A stretch of DNA of 64,000 nucleotides from Streptomyces sp. NK15101 (GTDB lineage Bacteria > Actinomycetota > Actinomycetes > Streptomycetales > Streptomycetaceae), in contig NZ_JAINVG010000011.1 in the NCBI RefSeq assembly GCF_020400725.1, forward strand, positions 1-64,000. The letters are read 5' to 3'. Made by a program: the position numbers and the translations under genes. Within the stretch, counting starts at the first letter, position 1; every line of letters starts with the position of its first letter. Below, in pieces: positions 15,639-27,253 of the stretch. The notes under the pieces were generated by a model. The model saw only the letters and a list, made by a program, of their open reading frames with translations. It searched no databases and was not told the DNA's origin.

Positions 15639-17074
15639 GCGGGGCGTTCGCTGATCCCGTCCTGCCGGGGTTCAGGCCCGACCCGTCCGCCTGCCGGGTG
15701 GGGGCGGACTACTACCTGGTGACATCCAGTTTCGAGTGGTTCCCGGGGCTGCCCGTGTTCCACAGCCGCGATCTGGTGAACTGGCGGCGTCTCGGCTCCG
15801 CGCTCGACCGGCCGTCGCAGCTCGACCTCGACGGGTGCGGGCCGTCGCGAGGCCTGTTCGCGCCGACGATCCGTCACCACGACGGCCTCTTCCACCTCGT
15901 CTGCACGCTGATGGACGGCCCGGGCCATTTCGTCGTCACGGCGACCGACGCCGCCGGGCCGTGGTCGGAGCCTCACTGGCTGGAGGGCGAGGGCTTCGAC
16001 CCGTCGCTCTTCTTCGACGACGGGCCGGACGGCGACGGCCGGGCCTGGTTCACCGCCTCCCGGGTAAGGGACGAGGCCGCCGGCCACACCGAGATCTGGA
16101 TGCGCGAGTACGTGCCCGGCGAGCGACGGCTCACGGGACCGGAGTACGTCCTGTGGTCGGGGAGCCACCCGGAGGCCCGCTGGTCGGAGGCCCCGCACCT
16201 CTACAAGGTCGACGGGACCTACCTCCTGCTCACCGCCGAGGGCGGCACCGACGTGGACCACAGCGTGGTGGCCGCCCGCGCCGACGAGGTGACCGGCCCC
16301 TACGAGGGCGTTCCCGGTAACCCGGTCCTGGCCCCGGTCCCGAAGGGGCCGGTCACCTGTACCGGTCACGCCGACCTCGTCCAGACTCCGGACGGGGAGT
16401 GGCGGGCCGTCCTGCTGGGCGTCCGGCCGGGCTCCGCCCTGGGCCGGGAGACCTTCCTCAGCCGGGTCACCTGGCACGACGGCGTGCCGGCCTTCTCCCC
16501 CGTCGTCCACGCCGGCCGCTCACGCCCTCTGCGCGACGACTTCGCCACCCTCTCCCCCGACTGGAGCACCCTGCGCACTCCGCGCGCGCCGTTCTGGAGC
16601 ACCGGCGACGGGCTACGGCTCCGGCTCCGCCCCGAGCGGCTCGGCGAACGCGCTGCCCCGTCCCTCCTGGTCCGCCCCCAGGAACAGCCCGACTGCGACG
16701 TGTCCACGGAGCTGCGCTTCACCCCGGCAGGACCGGGCGAGGAGGCGGGCCTCGCCGTGGTCGTCGACGATGACGCCCACCTCCTCCTGCTGCGTACCGA
16801 GGGGGGACTCGTCCTCCGCCGGGGGCCGGACGTCCTGGCCGGCGTCCCGCTCTCCCCCGGCCCCCTCCGTCTGGGGGTCCGCGTCCGCGGGTTCGGTCAC
16901 ACCTTCGTCCACGCGGCGCCCGACGGCCCCTGGCAGGAGCTGGCCACCGTCGAGGCCGGCTTCCTCAGGCCGCTGTTCACCAGCGTCCAGATCGGTCTGT
17001 ACGCCACCTCCCACGGGCACCCGTCCTCGAACCAGGCCCATTTCCCGTGGTTCGACATCGCGTATCCGAACTGA
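15635..17074 (+). CDS. Intracellular GH43 beta-xylosidase/alpha-L-arabinofuranosidase
   Basis: The protein has 479 residues and no signal peptide. The five-bladed GH43 domain has base Asp in FRPDPSACR (about residue 16), a middle Asp in EGFDPSLFFDD and acid Glu in WSEAPHLYK. The C-terminal third (from about 295) is a beta-sandwich with RDDFATLSPDWSTLR, the DUF1349-like module that closes the active site in beta-xylosidases of this group. GTG 15635 overlaps the GH3 stop as GTGA, so the two enzymes are coupled. It probably removes xylose and/or arabinose from imported arabinoxylo-oligosaccharides. A terminator follows. Confidence 0.9.
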   Translation: MSGAFADPVLPGFRPDPSACRVGADYYLVTSSFEWFPGLPVFHSRDLVNWRRLGSALDRPSQLDLDGCGPSRGLFAPTIRHHDGLFHLVCTLMDGPGHFVVTATDAAGPWSEPHWLEGEGFDPSLFFDDGPDGDGRAWFTASRVRDEAAGHTEIWMREYVPGERRLTGPEYVLWSGSHPEARWSEAPHLYKVDGTYLLLTAEGGTDVDHSVVAARADEVTGPYEGVPGNPVLAPVPKGPVTCTGHADLVQTPDGEWRAVLLGVRPGSALGRETFLSRVTWHDGVPAFSPVVHAGRSRPLRDDFATLSPDWSTLRTPRAPFWSTGDGLRLRLRPERLGERAAPSLLVRPQEQPDCDVSTELRFTPAGPGEEAGLAVVVDDDAHLLLLRTEGGLVLRRGPDVLAGVPLSPGPLRLGVRVRGFGHTFVHAAPDGPWQELATVEAGFLRPLFTSVQIGLYATSHGHPSSNQAHFPWFDIAYPN

Positions 17075-17097
17075 CCGAGGACTCACTCACAGAGAAG

Positions 17098-17130
17098 CGG
17101 TCCCTGTCGAAACCTTTTCGACAGGGACCG
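17098..17130 (+). terminator. 15-bp hairpin with T-rich tail after GH43
   Basis: Arms 17098-17112 and 17116-17130 pair perfectly around a 3-nt loop and are followed by TTCTTTCTT. The apex contains a CGAAA...TTTCG element like the xylan operators, but the long stem and U tract favour a terminator. Confidence 0.85.
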
Positions 17131-17178
17131 TTCTTTCTTGGCTCCAGTGAAATGCCGTGACGGTCCTGACCGACGGCT

Positions 17179-18794
<1,616 letters not shown>

Positions 18795-18816
18795 CGCGCG
18801 TCCGACCCGCTGGCAC

Positions 18817-18863
18817 ACGGCGAAGGGGGGAGCCAGGATCGTCCTGGCTCCCCCCTTCGCCGT
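18817..18863 (+). terminator. 22-bp perfect bidirectional hairpin between xlnA and araD
   Basis: Arms 18817-18838 and 18842-18863 pair perfectly with a 3-nt loop. The right arm touches the araD stop codon (18863-18865), so it ends both convergent transcripts and separates the xylan and arabinose regulons. Confidence 0.9.
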
Positions 18864-19624
18864 CAGGCGGAGGGCGGGTTCCCGTAGTACGCGTCGGGGC
18901 CGTGCTTGCGGGTGAAGTGACGGTCCAGCACGTGCTGCGGGGGTTCCACCGTGCCCAGGGCGATGGTGTGGAGCGCCATCTCCGCCACCGCCTCGCAGAT
19001 GATCGCGTGCTCCAGGGACGCCGTGGCGCTCGCACCCCAGGTGAACGGGCCGTGATGGGCGACCAGCGCGCCGGGGACCTCCCGGGCCCGCGTGTCGTCA
19101 CGTCCGAGGAGGTCCACGATGACCTGACCGGTGTTGTACTCGTAGTCCGTGGCGCACTGCTCGGGGGTGAGGGCCGCGGTGACGGGGACGGGACCGTTGA
19201 AGGTGTCCGCGTGGGTGGTGCCGAGCACCGGTATCGGGCGCCGGGCCTGGGCGAAGGCGACGGCGTGGGTGGAGTGGGTGTGGGTCACCCCGCCGATGGA
19301 CGGGAAGGCCAGATAGAGGCTCCGGTGCGTCTCCGTGTCGGTGGACGGGCGCAGACGGCCTTCGACGACGCTCCCGTCGGCCAGGGAGACGACGACCAGG
19401 TCCTCCTCGCTCAGCACGTCGTAGGCCACGCCCGAGGGCTTGATGACGAAGACGCCGGCTTCCCGGTCCACACCGCTCACGTTGCCCCACGTGAGGGTGG
19501 CCAGACCGGCCCGGGGGATGCGGAGGTTGGCCTCCAGCACCTCCCGGCGCAGCTCCTTGGAAACGGCGGTGGTCACGGAGGTCTCCGTCCTCGCGGGGTC
19601 GGTCGGGGTGGGGGCCGCGCTCAC
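18863..19624 (-). CDS. araD: L-ribulose-5-phosphate 4-epimerase
   Basis: The protein has 253 residues, in the class II aldolase/epimerase family. [12 protein letters not shown] (about 40-51) and IKPSGV form the phosphate site. [13 protein letters not shown] carries the zinc His pair, and HHGPF supplies the third His. It converts L-ribulose-5-phosphate to D-xylulose-5-phosphate, the last step of bacterial arabinose catabolism. GTG 19624 overlaps the araA stop as GTGA. It is the third gene of araB-araA-araD, and its transcript ends at the 22-bp hairpin. Confidence 0.94.
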   Translation of the reverse strand: MSAAPTPTDPARTETSVTTAVSKELRREVLEANLRIPRAGLATLTWGNVSGVDREAGVFVIKPSGVAYDVLSEEDLVVVSLADGSVVEGRLRPSTDTETHRSLYLAFPSIGGVTHTHSTHAVAFAQARRPIPVLGTTHADTFNGPVPVTAALTPEQCATDYEYNTGQVIVDLLGRDDTRAREVPGALVAHHGPFTWGASATASLEHAIICEAVAEMALHTIALGTVEPPQHVLDRHFTRKHGPDAYYGNPPSA

Positions 19625-21129
19625 AGGCTCTGGGCCAGACGGTGGTACGCCTGGCTCCAGCGCAGCTCGCGCGTGAACCGCCGTACGGTGGTGTCCTCGT
19701 CGATGACGGCGAGTTCGATCCGCAGCATCTCGGCGAGGTCTTCGAGCTCCTCGCCGCCGAGGGCGGTGGTCAGGACGGTGTGGTGCGGCGCTCCCGCGGT
19801 CAGCCAGGCCTCGGTGGAGGTCCGCAGGTCGGGGCGGGGGCTCCAGACGGCCCGGGCGACGGGGAGCTTCGGCAGCGGCTCGGGCGGGGTGACGACGTCG
19901 ATGTGGTTGGCGACGAGGCGGAAGCGGTCGCCCATGTCGGCGAGGCCGACGACGACGGCCGGACCGGGATCCGCGTCGAAGACCAGGCGGACCGGGTCCT
20001 CGCGGCCGCCGATGCCGAGCGGGTGGATCTCGCAGCTGGGCGTGGCCGACGTGATCGAGGGACAGACCTCCAGCATGTGGGCGCCGAGGATAAGCTCCTG
20101 ACCAGGCGTCAGATCGTAGGTGTAGTCCTCCATGAAGGAGGTGCCGCCGGGCAGACCGCGGTCCATCGCCTTCAGCGTGCGCAGCAGGGTGGAGGTCTTC
20201 CAGTCGCCTTCGCCGCCGAAACCGTAGCCGTCCGCCATCAGTCGCTGCACGGCGAGGCCGGGCAGCTGGCGCAGGCCGCCGAGGTCCTCGAAGTTGGTGG
20301 TGAAGGCGCGGAATCCGCCTTCCGTGAGGAAGGTCCGCAGACCGGCTTCGACGCGGGCGGCGTAGCGCAGCGAGTCGTGGCGCTCGCCACCGGGCCGCAG
20401 CTCGGGCGCGAGGGCGTAGAGCTCCTCGTACTCCTTGACGAGGGCGGAGACGGCGTCCTCGGGGGCGGCGTCGACCACGGCGACGAGGTCGTTGACGCCG
20501 TAGGTGTTGACCGAGACGCCGAACCGCAGCTGGGCCTCCACCTTGTCGCCCTCGGTGACGGCGACGTCGCGCATGTTGTCACCGAACCGGGCGAGCTTGA
20601 GGGTGGTGAGCTCGGCGCGGCCGACGGCGGCACGGGCCCACCCGGCGATGCGGTCGACGACGTCGGGGGTGGAGACGTGGCCGGCCACGGTCTTGCGCGG
20701 GACGCCGAGGCGGGTCTGGACGAAGCCGAACTCGCGGTCGCCGTGGGCGGCCTGGTTCAGGTTCATGAAGTCCATGTCGATGGTGGACCAGGGCAGCCGG
20801 CGGTTGGCCTGGGTGTGCAGGTGCAGCAGGGGCTTGCGCAGGGCGTCGAGGCCGGCGATCCACATCTTGGCCGGGGAGAAGGTGTGCATCCAGGCGATGA
20901 GGCCGATGCAGCGGTCGTCGGCGTTCGCCTCCAGGATCAGCGCGCGGATGGCGGCCGCGTCGGTGAGGACCGGCTTCCAGACCAGGCGGACGGTCATCTG
21001 GGGCTGGGCGGCGAGGGTGTCGCAGATGGCGCGGGACTGGTCGGCGACCTGGGCCAGGGTCTCGTCTCCGTAGAGACCCTGGCTGCCGGTGAGGAACCAG
21101 ATCTCGCGGTCGGGCGGGGTGAGCGTCAT
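19621..21129 (-). CDS. araA: L-arabinose isomerase
   Basis: The protein has 502 residues, the usual length. Signature stretches are [11 protein letters not shown] at the N-terminus, [22 protein letters not shown] (metal-binding Glu) and EDYTYDL; conserved His residues follow in GAHMLEV and [10 protein letters not shown]. It isomerises L-arabinose to L-ribulose with manganese in the cytoplasm. ATG 21129 is preceded by GAGGAG about 13 nt upstream, rather far. A 150-bp spacer with GC-rich repeats separates it from araB. Confidence 0.96.
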   Translation of the reverse strand: MTLTPPDREIWFLTGSQGLYGDETLAQVADQSRAICDTLAAQPQMTVRLVWKPVLTDAAAIRALILEANADDRCIGLIAWMHTFSPAKMWIAGLDALRKPLLHLHTQANRRLPWSTIDMDFMNLNQAAHGDREFGFVQTRLGVPRKTVAGHVSTPDVVDRIAGWARAAVGRAELTTLKLARFGDNMRDVAVTEGDKVEAQLRFGVSVNTYGVNDLVAVVDAAPEDAVSALVKEYEELYALAPELRPGGERHDSLRYAARVEAGLRTFLTEGGFRAFTTNFEDLGGLRQLPGLAVQRLMADGYGFGGEGDWKTSTLLRTLKAMDRGLPGGTSFMEDYTYDLTPGQELILGAHMLEVCPSITSATPSCEIHPLGIGGREDPVRLVFDADPGPAVVVGLADMGDRFRLVANHIDVVTPPEPLPKLPVARAVWSPRPDLRTSTEAWLTAGAPHHTVLTTALGGEELEDLAEMLRIELAVIDEDTTVRRFTRELRWSQAYHRLAQSL

Positions 21130-21185
21130 GTCGGGTGTGCTCCTCGGAAGTGCGGGGCGGAGGTGTCGGGCCTGGGCCGGCCGGG

Positions 21186-21277
21186 GCGGGGAGGCGCCCC
21201 GGCCGGCCGGTGGCGGCCGCCGGGCGCGGGGAGGCGCTGCCGGTCGGCCGATGGGACCGTGGGCGGGGAGGCGCCCC
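21186..21277. repeat. Three spaced copies of GCGGGGAGGCGC in the araB-araA spacer
   Basis: Copies begin at 21186, 21226 and 21263, the first and third extended to GCGGGGAGGCGCCCC. They form GC-rich stem potential between araB and araA. They may adjust araA expression or be slippage-derived filler; nothing decides between these. Confidence 0.6.
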
Positions 21278-21279
21278 GG

Positions 21280-22986
21280 TCAGGCGTCGGTGGCGAGGCG
21301 TGCCGTGTTGCGGATGCGGCGCAGGCGGTGCAGGAGGAGGTCCGTGCCGGTGCCGAAGTGCTCGTGCAGGGCGCGGTATTCGCCGAACAGCGCGTCGTAG
21401 GCGTCCGCGCGTGCCGGGTCGGGCACGTACGCGTCGCGCTGGACGCTGCCCATGACGGCGGCGGCGGAGCGGACGTCGGGGTAGGCGCCCGCGGCGACGG
21501 CGGCGTGGATGGCGGAGCCGAGCGCCGGCCCCTGTTCGGAGGTGCCGACGGAGACGGGGCGGCGGAGCACGTCGGCGTAGATCTGCATGAGCAGCGCGTT
21601 CTTCTTCAGGCCTCCGGTGACGATGAACTCCTCCACGGGAATCCCGCCGCCCTCGAAGGTCTCGACGATGGTCCGGGTGCCGTAGGCGGTGGATTCGAGC
21701 AGGGCCCGGTAGACGTCCTCGGGCCGGGTGTCGAGGGTGAGGCCCGCTATGACGCCCGAGAGGTGGTGGTCGACCAGGGTGGAGCGGTTGCCGTTCATCC
21801 AGTCGAGGGCGACCAGGCCGTGTGCGCCGACCGGCTGACCGGCGGCTTTGCGGGTCAGGAGCTGGTGCAGGTCCTCGCCCGACGCCTCGGCCTCGGCGCG
21901 GTAGTGGTCCGGTACGCCCTGCCGGAGCCACCAGGCGAAGATGTCGCCGACCGCGCTCTGGCCGGCCTCGTAGCCGTAGGCGCCCTCGACGATGCCGCCG
22001 TCGACGACCCCGCAGATGCCGGGGACGTCGGCCAGGGTGGCGCCGTTGAGTACGTGGCAGGTGGACGTGCCCATGATGGCGAGCATCCGGCCGTTCTCCA
22101 CCGCGCCCGCGGCGGGGGCGGCGACGTGGGCGTCGACGTTGCCGGCCGCGACGGCGATGCCCTCGGGCAGGCCCGTCCAGCGCGCCGCCTCGGCGGTCAG
22201 TCCGCCGACCCGGGAGCCCAGGGGCGACAGCGGGTGCTCCAGGCGCGTGGCGGGGAAGTCGGCGAACTCCGGGTGGAGTTCGGCGAGGTAGTCCGGCGAG
22301 GGGTAGGCACCGTCCTGGTGGATGCCCTTGTAGCCGGCGGTGCAGGTGTTCCGGGACTCGGCGCCGGTCAGCTGCCAGACGATCCAGTCGGCCGCCTCGA
22401 TCCAGCGGGCGCAGGCGGCGTAGACGGCCGGGTCCTCCTCCAGGACCTGCAGGGCCTTGGCGTACTGCCACTCGGAGGAGATCTTGCCGCCGTACCGTGC
22501 GATCCACTTCTCGCCGCGGGCGTGCGCGAGGGCGTTGATGCGGTCGGCCTGCCCCTGGGCCGCGTGGTGCTTCCAGAGTTTGGGCCAGGCGTGCGGACGG
22601 CCGGCCCACTCGGGCGTCAGGGCGAGCGGGGTGCCGTCCGGGGTGGTCGGCAGGACCGTGCAGGCGGTGAAGTCGGTGGCGATCCCGATGACGTGGGCCG
22701 CGTCGACTCCGGCGTCGGCGAGCGCCGCCGGAACGGCGGTGCGCAGGACGTCGCGCCAGTCCTCGGGGTGCTGGAGCGCCCAGTCGGGGGGCAGGGGGGC
22801 CGCGGTGGAGGGAAGGCGGTCCTCGATGACGGCGTGGCGGTACTCATGGACCGAGGAGCCGAGTTCGGCGCCGTCCCGGACCCTGACGACGACGGCGCGC
22901 CCGGAGAGGGTGCCGAAGTCGACTCCGATGGTGCAGGCCTCGGGGTGGTGTCGGGCCGCGGGGTCGGAAAGGGCGTGTGGAGTCAC
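21280..22986 (-). CDS. araB: Ribulokinase
   Basis: The protein has 568 residues, in the FGGY carbohydrate kinase family. GVDFGTLSGRAVVV (about 21-34) is the N-terminal phosphate loop; the GTSTCHV and GGLKKN stretches form the second ATP-binding half, and the catalytic Asp is in GNVDAHV. It phosphorylates L-ribulose to L-ribulose-5-phosphate. GTG 22986 starts the minus-strand araBAD run. A LacI-type operator lies about 45 bp upstream, so it should be repressed without arabinose. Confidence 0.95.
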   Translation of the reverse strand: MTPHALSDPAARHHPEACTIGVDFGTLSGRAVVVRVRDGAELGSSVHEYRHAVIEDRLPSTAAPLPPDWALQHPEDWRDVLRTAVPAALADAGVDAAHVIGIATDFTACTVLPTTPDGTPLALTPEWAGRPHAWPKLWKHHAAQGQADRINALAHARGEKWIARYGGKISSEWQYAKALQVLEEDPAVYAACARWIEAADWIVWQLTGAESRNTCTAGYKGIHQDGAYPSPDYLAELHPEFADFPATRLEHPLSPLGSRVGGLTAEAARWTGLPEGIAVAAGNVDAHVAAPAAGAVENGRMLAIMGTSTCHVLNGATLADVPGICGVVDGGIVEGAYGYEAGQSAVGDIFAWWLRQGVPDHYRAEAEASGEDLHQLLTRKAAGQPVGAHGLVALDWMNGNRSTLVDHHLSGVIAGLTLDTRPEDVYRALLESTAYGTRTIVETFEGGGIPVEEFIVTGGLKKNALLMQIYADVLRRPVSVGTSEQGPALGSAIHAAVAAGAYPDVRSAAAVMGSVQRDAYVPDPARADAYDALFGEYRALHEHFGTGTDLLLHRLRRIRNTARLATDA

Positions 22987-23029
22987 GATGCGTCTCTCTC
23001 GTCATGAGCGGGGCCAGGGGAGCATCCAG

Positions 23030-23047
23030 ATTGTTAACGCTCACAAT
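23030..23047. promoter_or_regulatory. Arabinose operator upstream of araB
   Basis: ATTGTTAACGCTCACAAT is a near-perfect 18-bp palindrome in the box family TTGTKAGCGCTAACAA. It lies 44 bp before the araB start, in the right place to block its transcription. Confidence 0.75.
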
Positions 23048-23109
23048 CAGGTTGGACAATAGCTGGGTGCGGTTCTGTCGAACATTCGCCAAGAAAAGGG
23101 GCTCTGGAA

Positions 23110-23121
23110 GTGAGCGCTCAC
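23110..23121. promoter_or_regulatory. Second operator-like palindrome GTGAGCGCTCAC
   Basis: This perfect 12-bp palindrome is centred 77 bp from the araB operator, in the 307-bp gap between araB and the regulator. No gene was seen in that gap. The spacing would permit looping by a tetrameric or paired LacI protein (inference). Confidence 0.55.
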
Positions 23122-23293
23122 CTTGCCGTGCCGACGCGTGGGGCGCCGACGCGGGCGCGTACCGACACGTACGCATACGAAGCGCGCGGATCGGCGCGGG
23201 CGGATCGGCGCGCACGGATGCGCCGCCGCCCCTACGCCCGCCGGCGGCGAGCACTCCGCCGGCGCCCGGGAGACGGCTGCGGGGTCTGCCGCG

Positions 23294-24340
23294 TCAGGCC
23301 TCGTTCGAGGGGCGCGTGCTCGCGCGCATGATGAGCTGCGGCTGCACCAGGAGGTGTTCGGCCTTCTTGGCGCGGCCCTCGATGTGGTCCACGAGAAGCT
23401 GGATGCTGCGGCGCCCGATCGCGGCGAAGTCCTGGCGGACCGTCGTCAGCGGCGGCGGGAAGTACTCCGCCTCCGGGATGTCGTCGAAACCGGCGACGGC
23501 CACCTGCGCGGGGGTGCGGATCCCGCCCTCGCGCAGCGCCCGCAGGACGCCGAGCGCCATCTGGTCGTTGGCGACGAAGACGGCCGTGACCGGTGTCGCG
23601 CCGCGGCGGGCCAGGGCGAGGCCCGCCAGTTCCTGTCCCGCCCGGTACCCGGACAGCGGGCTCCAGTCCCCCGCCAGTACGCGCGGAGGGCGGATGCCGT
23701 TCTCCTCCAGGACGGCGCGCCATCCCGCGGTGCGGGCCTCGCTCTCCAGCCAGTCCTCCGGGCCCGCCACGTGCCAGACGGTGCGGTGCCCGGCGGCGAG
23801 CAGATGCTCGGTGACCATCCGGGCGCCGCGTTCCTGGTCGAGCGAGACGCCGGGCAGGTCGAGCTGGTGGCCGCCCTCGACGGTGACCACGGGGAAGGGC
23901 GCGTCCAGTTCGGCGAGCGCCTGCACGTGCGAGCGCTGCGGGGTGATGGCGACGACGCCCTCCACTCCCCAGGCCGCGAGGTGGTCGATGGCGTCCTTGA
24001 GCCCCTGCCCCTCTCCGCCGCGGAGGCTGACGGTCGAGACGAGGTAGCCCTCTTCCCGGGCCGCCTCCTCCAGACCGGTCAGGGTGCTGGCGGGGCCGTA
24101 CAGGGCGGTGTTGACGGCGATGACGCCCAGCGTCCTCGTGCGACGGGTCACCAGGGCGCGTGCGGCGGAGTTGCGGCGGTAGCCGAGCCGCTCGATGGCC
24201 AGGGTGACCTGGTCGCGGGTGGCCGCGCGCACGTTGGGGTGACCGCTCAGCACCCTGGAGACGGTCTGGTGCGAGACCCCCGCCTCTCGTGCGACGTCGG
24301 CCATCGTCGGCGGGCGGACGTCTTCCGCGGACTGGGCCAC
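23294..24340 (-). CDS. LacI family regulator of arabinose genes (AraR-like)
   Basis: The protein has 348 residues from GTG 24340, with GGGAGG upstream. The HTH reads TMADVAREAGVSHQTVSRVLSG (about 12-33), then a sugar sensor domain ending VAGFDDIPEAEYFPPPLTTVRQDF. It lies between araB and the divergent ChvE importer, both of which have near-identical TTGTKAGCGCTAACAA boxes. It is therefore the best candidate to bind all six such boxes in the window, including the one inside GH30. The inducer is probably L-arabinose or an arabinose derivative; that is inference. Confidence 0.88.
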   Translation of the reverse strand: MAQSAEDVRPPTMADVAREAGVSHQTVSRVLSGHPNVRAATRDQVTLAIERLGYRRNSAARALVTRRTRTLGVIAVNTALYGPASTLTGLEEAAREEGYLVSTVSLRGGEGQGLKDAIDHLAAWGVEGVVAITPQRSHVQALAELDAPFPVVTVEGGHQLDLPGVSLDQERGARMVTEHLLAAGHRTVWHVAGPEDWLESEARTAGWRAVLEENGIRPPRVLAGDWSPLSGYRAGQELAGLALARRGATPVTAVFVANDQMALGVLRALREGGIRTPAQVAVAGFDDIPEAEYFPPPLTTVRQDFAAIGRRSIQLLVDHIEGRAKKAEHLLVQPQLIMRASTRPSNEA

Positions 24341-24414
24341 GTTCGCCTCCCTTCTCCGTGCTCACGGTCGTGTATCGATGCGAGAAAAACCTTATCGCCT
24401 CTTGTATCACGGCG

Positions 24415-24430
24415 TTGTGAGCGCTAACAA
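24415..24430. promoter_or_regulatory. Arabinose operator upstream of the ChvE importer
   Basis: TTGTGAGCGCTAACAA lies in the divergent region between the regulator (start 24340) and the binding protein (start 24564), 134 bp before the latter. It matches the boxes at 34631 and 8961 in 15 of 16 positions each. Confidence 0.78.
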
Positions 24431-24563
24431 TCTAGCTCGACCAGGGTGTCGACGCCCTGGACCCCCCAACCGGAACGGTGCCGTCCCGGTGGTGCGAGGA
24501 CACGCGCCGCCATCGAGCCCGCCCCGGTCGGAGCCGCCCTCGACGACGGGATGGGTTTCCCCC

Positions 24564-25673
24564 ATGAAGAAGTTCCGATCCGCATCCGCCCTCCTGGCCG
24601 TGACCACCGGCTGTGCCCTGCTGCTGACCGCCTGCGGGCAGAACAGCGAGGGCGGCAGCCAGGAGACGAAGGACAAGAAGGACCTCACCATCGGCATCGC
24701 GATGCCCACCAAGTCCTCCGAGAGGTGGATCGCCGACGGCAAGAACATGACGGAGAGCCTGAAGAAGGCCGGGTTCTCCACGACCCTGCAGTACGGCGAG
24801 GACGACCCGGACCAGCAGGTCGCCCAGATCGAGAACATGATCACCCAGGGCGTCGACGCCCTGGTCGTGGCCGCCATCAACGGCGAGGCCCTCTCCAACG
24901 TCCTCCAGCAGGCGGCCGACGCCCACATCCCGGTGATCTCCTACGACCGGCTCATCCTGGGCTCCCCGCACATCGACTACTACGCCTCCTTCGACAACGA
25001 GAAGGTCGGCGAGCTCCAGGCCACGTACATCGTCGACAAGCTGGGGCTGAAGGCCGGCGCCAAGAAGGGCCCCTTCAACATCGAGCTCTTCGCCGGCTCC
25101 AACGACGACAACAACACCAAGTACTTCTTCAACGGCGCCATGAAGGTGCTGAAGCCCTACATGGACAAGAAGCAGCTGGTCGTGCGCTCCGGGCAGACCC
25201 AGCTGAACCAGGTCACCACGCTGCGGTGGGACGGCGGTACGGCCCAGAAGCGCATGGACGACCTGCTGACCTCCGCGTACGCCTCGGCCCGGGTCGACGC
25301 CGTCCTCTCCCCCTACGACGGCATCTCCATCGGCATCCTGTCCGCCCTGAAGTCCGACGACTACGGGAGTGCCGCGAAGCCGCTTCCGATCGTCACCGGA
25401 CAGGACGCGGAGGTCGCCTCCGTGAAGTCGATCATCGCGGGCCAGCAGACCCAGACCGTCTACAAGGACACCCGCGCACTCGCGCAGGTCGCCGCCGACA
25501 TGGTGACCGCCGTCCTCGACGGCAAGAAGCCCGAGATCAACGACGACACCACCTACGACAACGGCAAGAAGGTGGTTCCGGCCTTCCTGCTCGACCCGGT
25601 CAGCGTCGACAGGACGAACTACCGGAAGGTCCTGGTGGACTCCGGCTACATCGACGCCGGCGCCCTGCGGTGA
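24564..25673 (+). CDS. chvE: Multiple-monosaccharide ABC transporter substrate-binding lipoprotein (ChvE type)
   Basis: The protein has 369 residues. The signal ends in the lipobox LLTAC (Cys 24), so it is membrane-anchored outside the cell. The periplasmic-binding-protein domain has [17 protein letters not shown] and the PVISYDRLI hinge, typical of ChvE/xylose-binding proteins. ATG 24564 was chosen as the start of the signal peptide; its ribosome-binding site is poor. The ATPase GTG overlaps its stop. Ligand is likely arabinose, xylose or glucose-type monosaccharides; the arabinose operator and araBAD next door favour arabinose. Confidence 0.9.
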   Translation: MKKFRSASALLAVTTGCALLLTACGQNSEGGSQETKDKKDLTIGIAMPTKSSERWIADGKNMTESLKKAGFSTTLQYGEDDPDQQVAQIENMITQGVDALVVAAINGEALSNVLQQAADAHIPVISYDRLILGSPHIDYYASFDNEKVGELQATYIVDKLGLKAGAKKGPFNIELFAGSNDDNNTKYFFNGAMKVLKPYMDKKQLVVRSGQTQLNQVTTLRWDGGTAQKRMDDLLTSAYASARVDAVLSPYDGISIGILSALKSDDYGSAAKPLPIVTGQDAEVASVKSIIAGQQTQTVYKDTRALAQVAADMVTAVLDGKKPEINDDTTYDNGKKVVPAFLLDPVSVDRTNYRKVLVDSGYIDAGALR

Positions 25674-27253
25674 CCCCCGCCCCCACCCCGGCGGGACCCG
25701 TCCTCGAGATGCGTTCCATCGTCAAGACCTTCCCCGGAGTCAAGGCGCTCTCCGATGTCAACCTGTCCGTGGCACGCGGCGAGGTGCACGCCCTGTGCGG
25801 GGAGAACGGTGCCGGCAAGTCGACCCTCATGAAGGTCCTCTCCGGCGTCCACCCGCACGGCAGCTACGAGGGCGAGATCCTCTTCGACGGCGAGCCGTGC
25901 CGCTTCAAGGACATCCGGGCCAGCGAGCGCCGCGGCATCGTCATCATCCACCAGGAGCTCGCACTCGTCCCCTACCTGTCGATCGCCGAGAACATCTTCC
26001 TGGGCAACGAACCGTCCCGGCGCGGGATCATCGACTGGCACGAGGCGCTGCGCCGCGCGTCCGCCCTGCTCAGGCGGGTCGGTCTCGACGAACACCCCGA
26101 GACCCGGGTCGCCGACATCGGCGTCGGCAAGCAGCAGCTCGTGGAGATCGCCAAGGCGCTGGCGAAGGACGTCCGGCTGCTGATCCTCGACGAGCCCACC
26201 GCGGCGCTCAACGACGAGGACAGCGCGAAGCTGCTGCGCCTCATGAGCGAGCTGAAGGACCAGGGCATCACCTCGATCATCATCTCGCACAAGCTGAACG
26301 AGATCGCCCGGATCGCCGACTCCGTCACGATCCTGCGCGACGGGCGGACCATCGAGACACTCGACGTCAGGGATCCGGCCACCACGGAGGAACGCATCAT
26401 CCGCGGCATGGTGGGACGGGACCTCGACAGCCGCTTCCCCGACCGCACCCCGTACGAGGGCGCGGCCGACGCCGCGCCCGCCCTGGAGATCCGGGACTGG
26501 ACCGTGCGCCACCCGCTCGACCGGGGCCGCAAGGTGGTCGACGGGGTCTCGCTCCAGGTCCGCCGCGGCGAGATCGTCGGGGTCGCGGGACTCATGGGGG
26601 CCGGCCGGACCGAACTCGCCATGAGCGTCTTCGGGCGCTCCTACGGCCGCTACGAGCGCGGCACGGTGCTCAGGGACGGCCGGGAGGTGCGGACGCACAC
26701 CGTCCCCGAGGCGGTGGCCCACGGCATCGCGTACGTCACCGAGGACCGCAAGCACTACGGTCTCGACCTCGCGGACTCCGTGAGCCGGAACATCTCGCTC
26801 GCGTCCCTCGGCGCCCTCGCCCGCCGCGGAATCGTCGACGGGCACGAGGAGCGCGGGGTGGCCGAACGGTTCCGGCGGACCATGAACATCAAGGCTCCGA
26901 ACGTCCTCGAACCGGTCGGCCGACTTTCCGGCGGCAACCAGCAGAAGGTCGTCCTCAGCAAGTGGATCCTCGCCGGACCGGACGTCCTCGTCCTCGACGA
27001 GCCCACCCGCGGGGTCGACGTGGGGGCCAAGTACGAGATCTACACCGTGATCGACCGGCTCGCCGCCGAGGGCAAGGCGATTCTCTTCATCTCCTCCGAA
27101 CTGCCCGAACTGCTCGGCATGTGCGACCGCGTCTACACCATGGCCGCCGGACGGCTGACCGGCGAGGTCGGCCGCGCGGACGCCACCCAGGAAGTCCTGA
27201 TGCGGCACATGACGCAGGACACCGGCACATCCGACGAAGGACACCAGGCATGA
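25670..27253 (+). CDS. mmsA: Sugar ABC transporter ATP-binding protein, duplicated ATPase (MmsA type)
   Basis: The protein has 527 residues with two ABC domains in tandem, as in CUT2 importers. The first has Walker [10 protein letters not shown] (about 43-51) and Walker [12 protein letters not shown]. The second has a degenerate Walker A ([11 protein letters not shown]), signature LSGGNQQK and [12 protein letters not shown]. It powers import with ChvE and MmsB. GTG 25670 overlaps the chvE stop as GTGA, and its stop overlaps the permease ATG as ATGA. Confidence 0.93.
   Translation: MTPAPTPAGPVLEMRSIVKTFPGVKALSDVNLSVARGEVHALCGENGAGKSTLMKVLSGVHPHGSYEGEILFDGEPCRFKDIRASERRGIVIIHQELALVPYLSIAENIFLGNEPSRRGIIDWHEALRRASALLRRVGLDEHPETRVADIGVGKQQLVEIAKALAKDVRLLILDEPTAALNDEDSAKLLRLMSELKDQGITSIIISHKLNEIARIADSVTILRDGRTIETLDVRDPATTEERIIRGMVGRDLDSRFPDRTPYEGAADAAPALEIRDWTVRHPLDRGRKVVDGVSLQVRRGEIVGVAGLMGAGRTELAMSVFGRSYGRYERGTVLRDGREVRTHTVPEAVAHGIAYVTEDRKHYGLDLADSVSRNISLASLGALARRGIVDGHEERGVAERFRRTMNIKAPNVLEPVGRLSGGNQQKVVLSKWILAGPDVLVLDEPTRGVDVGAKYEIYTVIDRLAAEGKAILFISSELPELLGMCDRVYTMAAGRLTGEVGRADATQEVLMRHMTQDTGTSDEGHQA

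Noticed and set aside
17098..17130. Considered as a xylan-type operator because of CGAAA...TTTCG at its apex
   Set aside because: The 15-bp stem, short loop and T-rich tail directly after GH43 fit a terminator much better.
19642..23007. 1121-codon plus-strand frame opposite araD-araA-araB
   Set aside because: Long antisense frames are expected in high-GC DNA from third-codon bias; the product is a Val/Gly/Ala shadow of the kinase and isomerase and has no domain.
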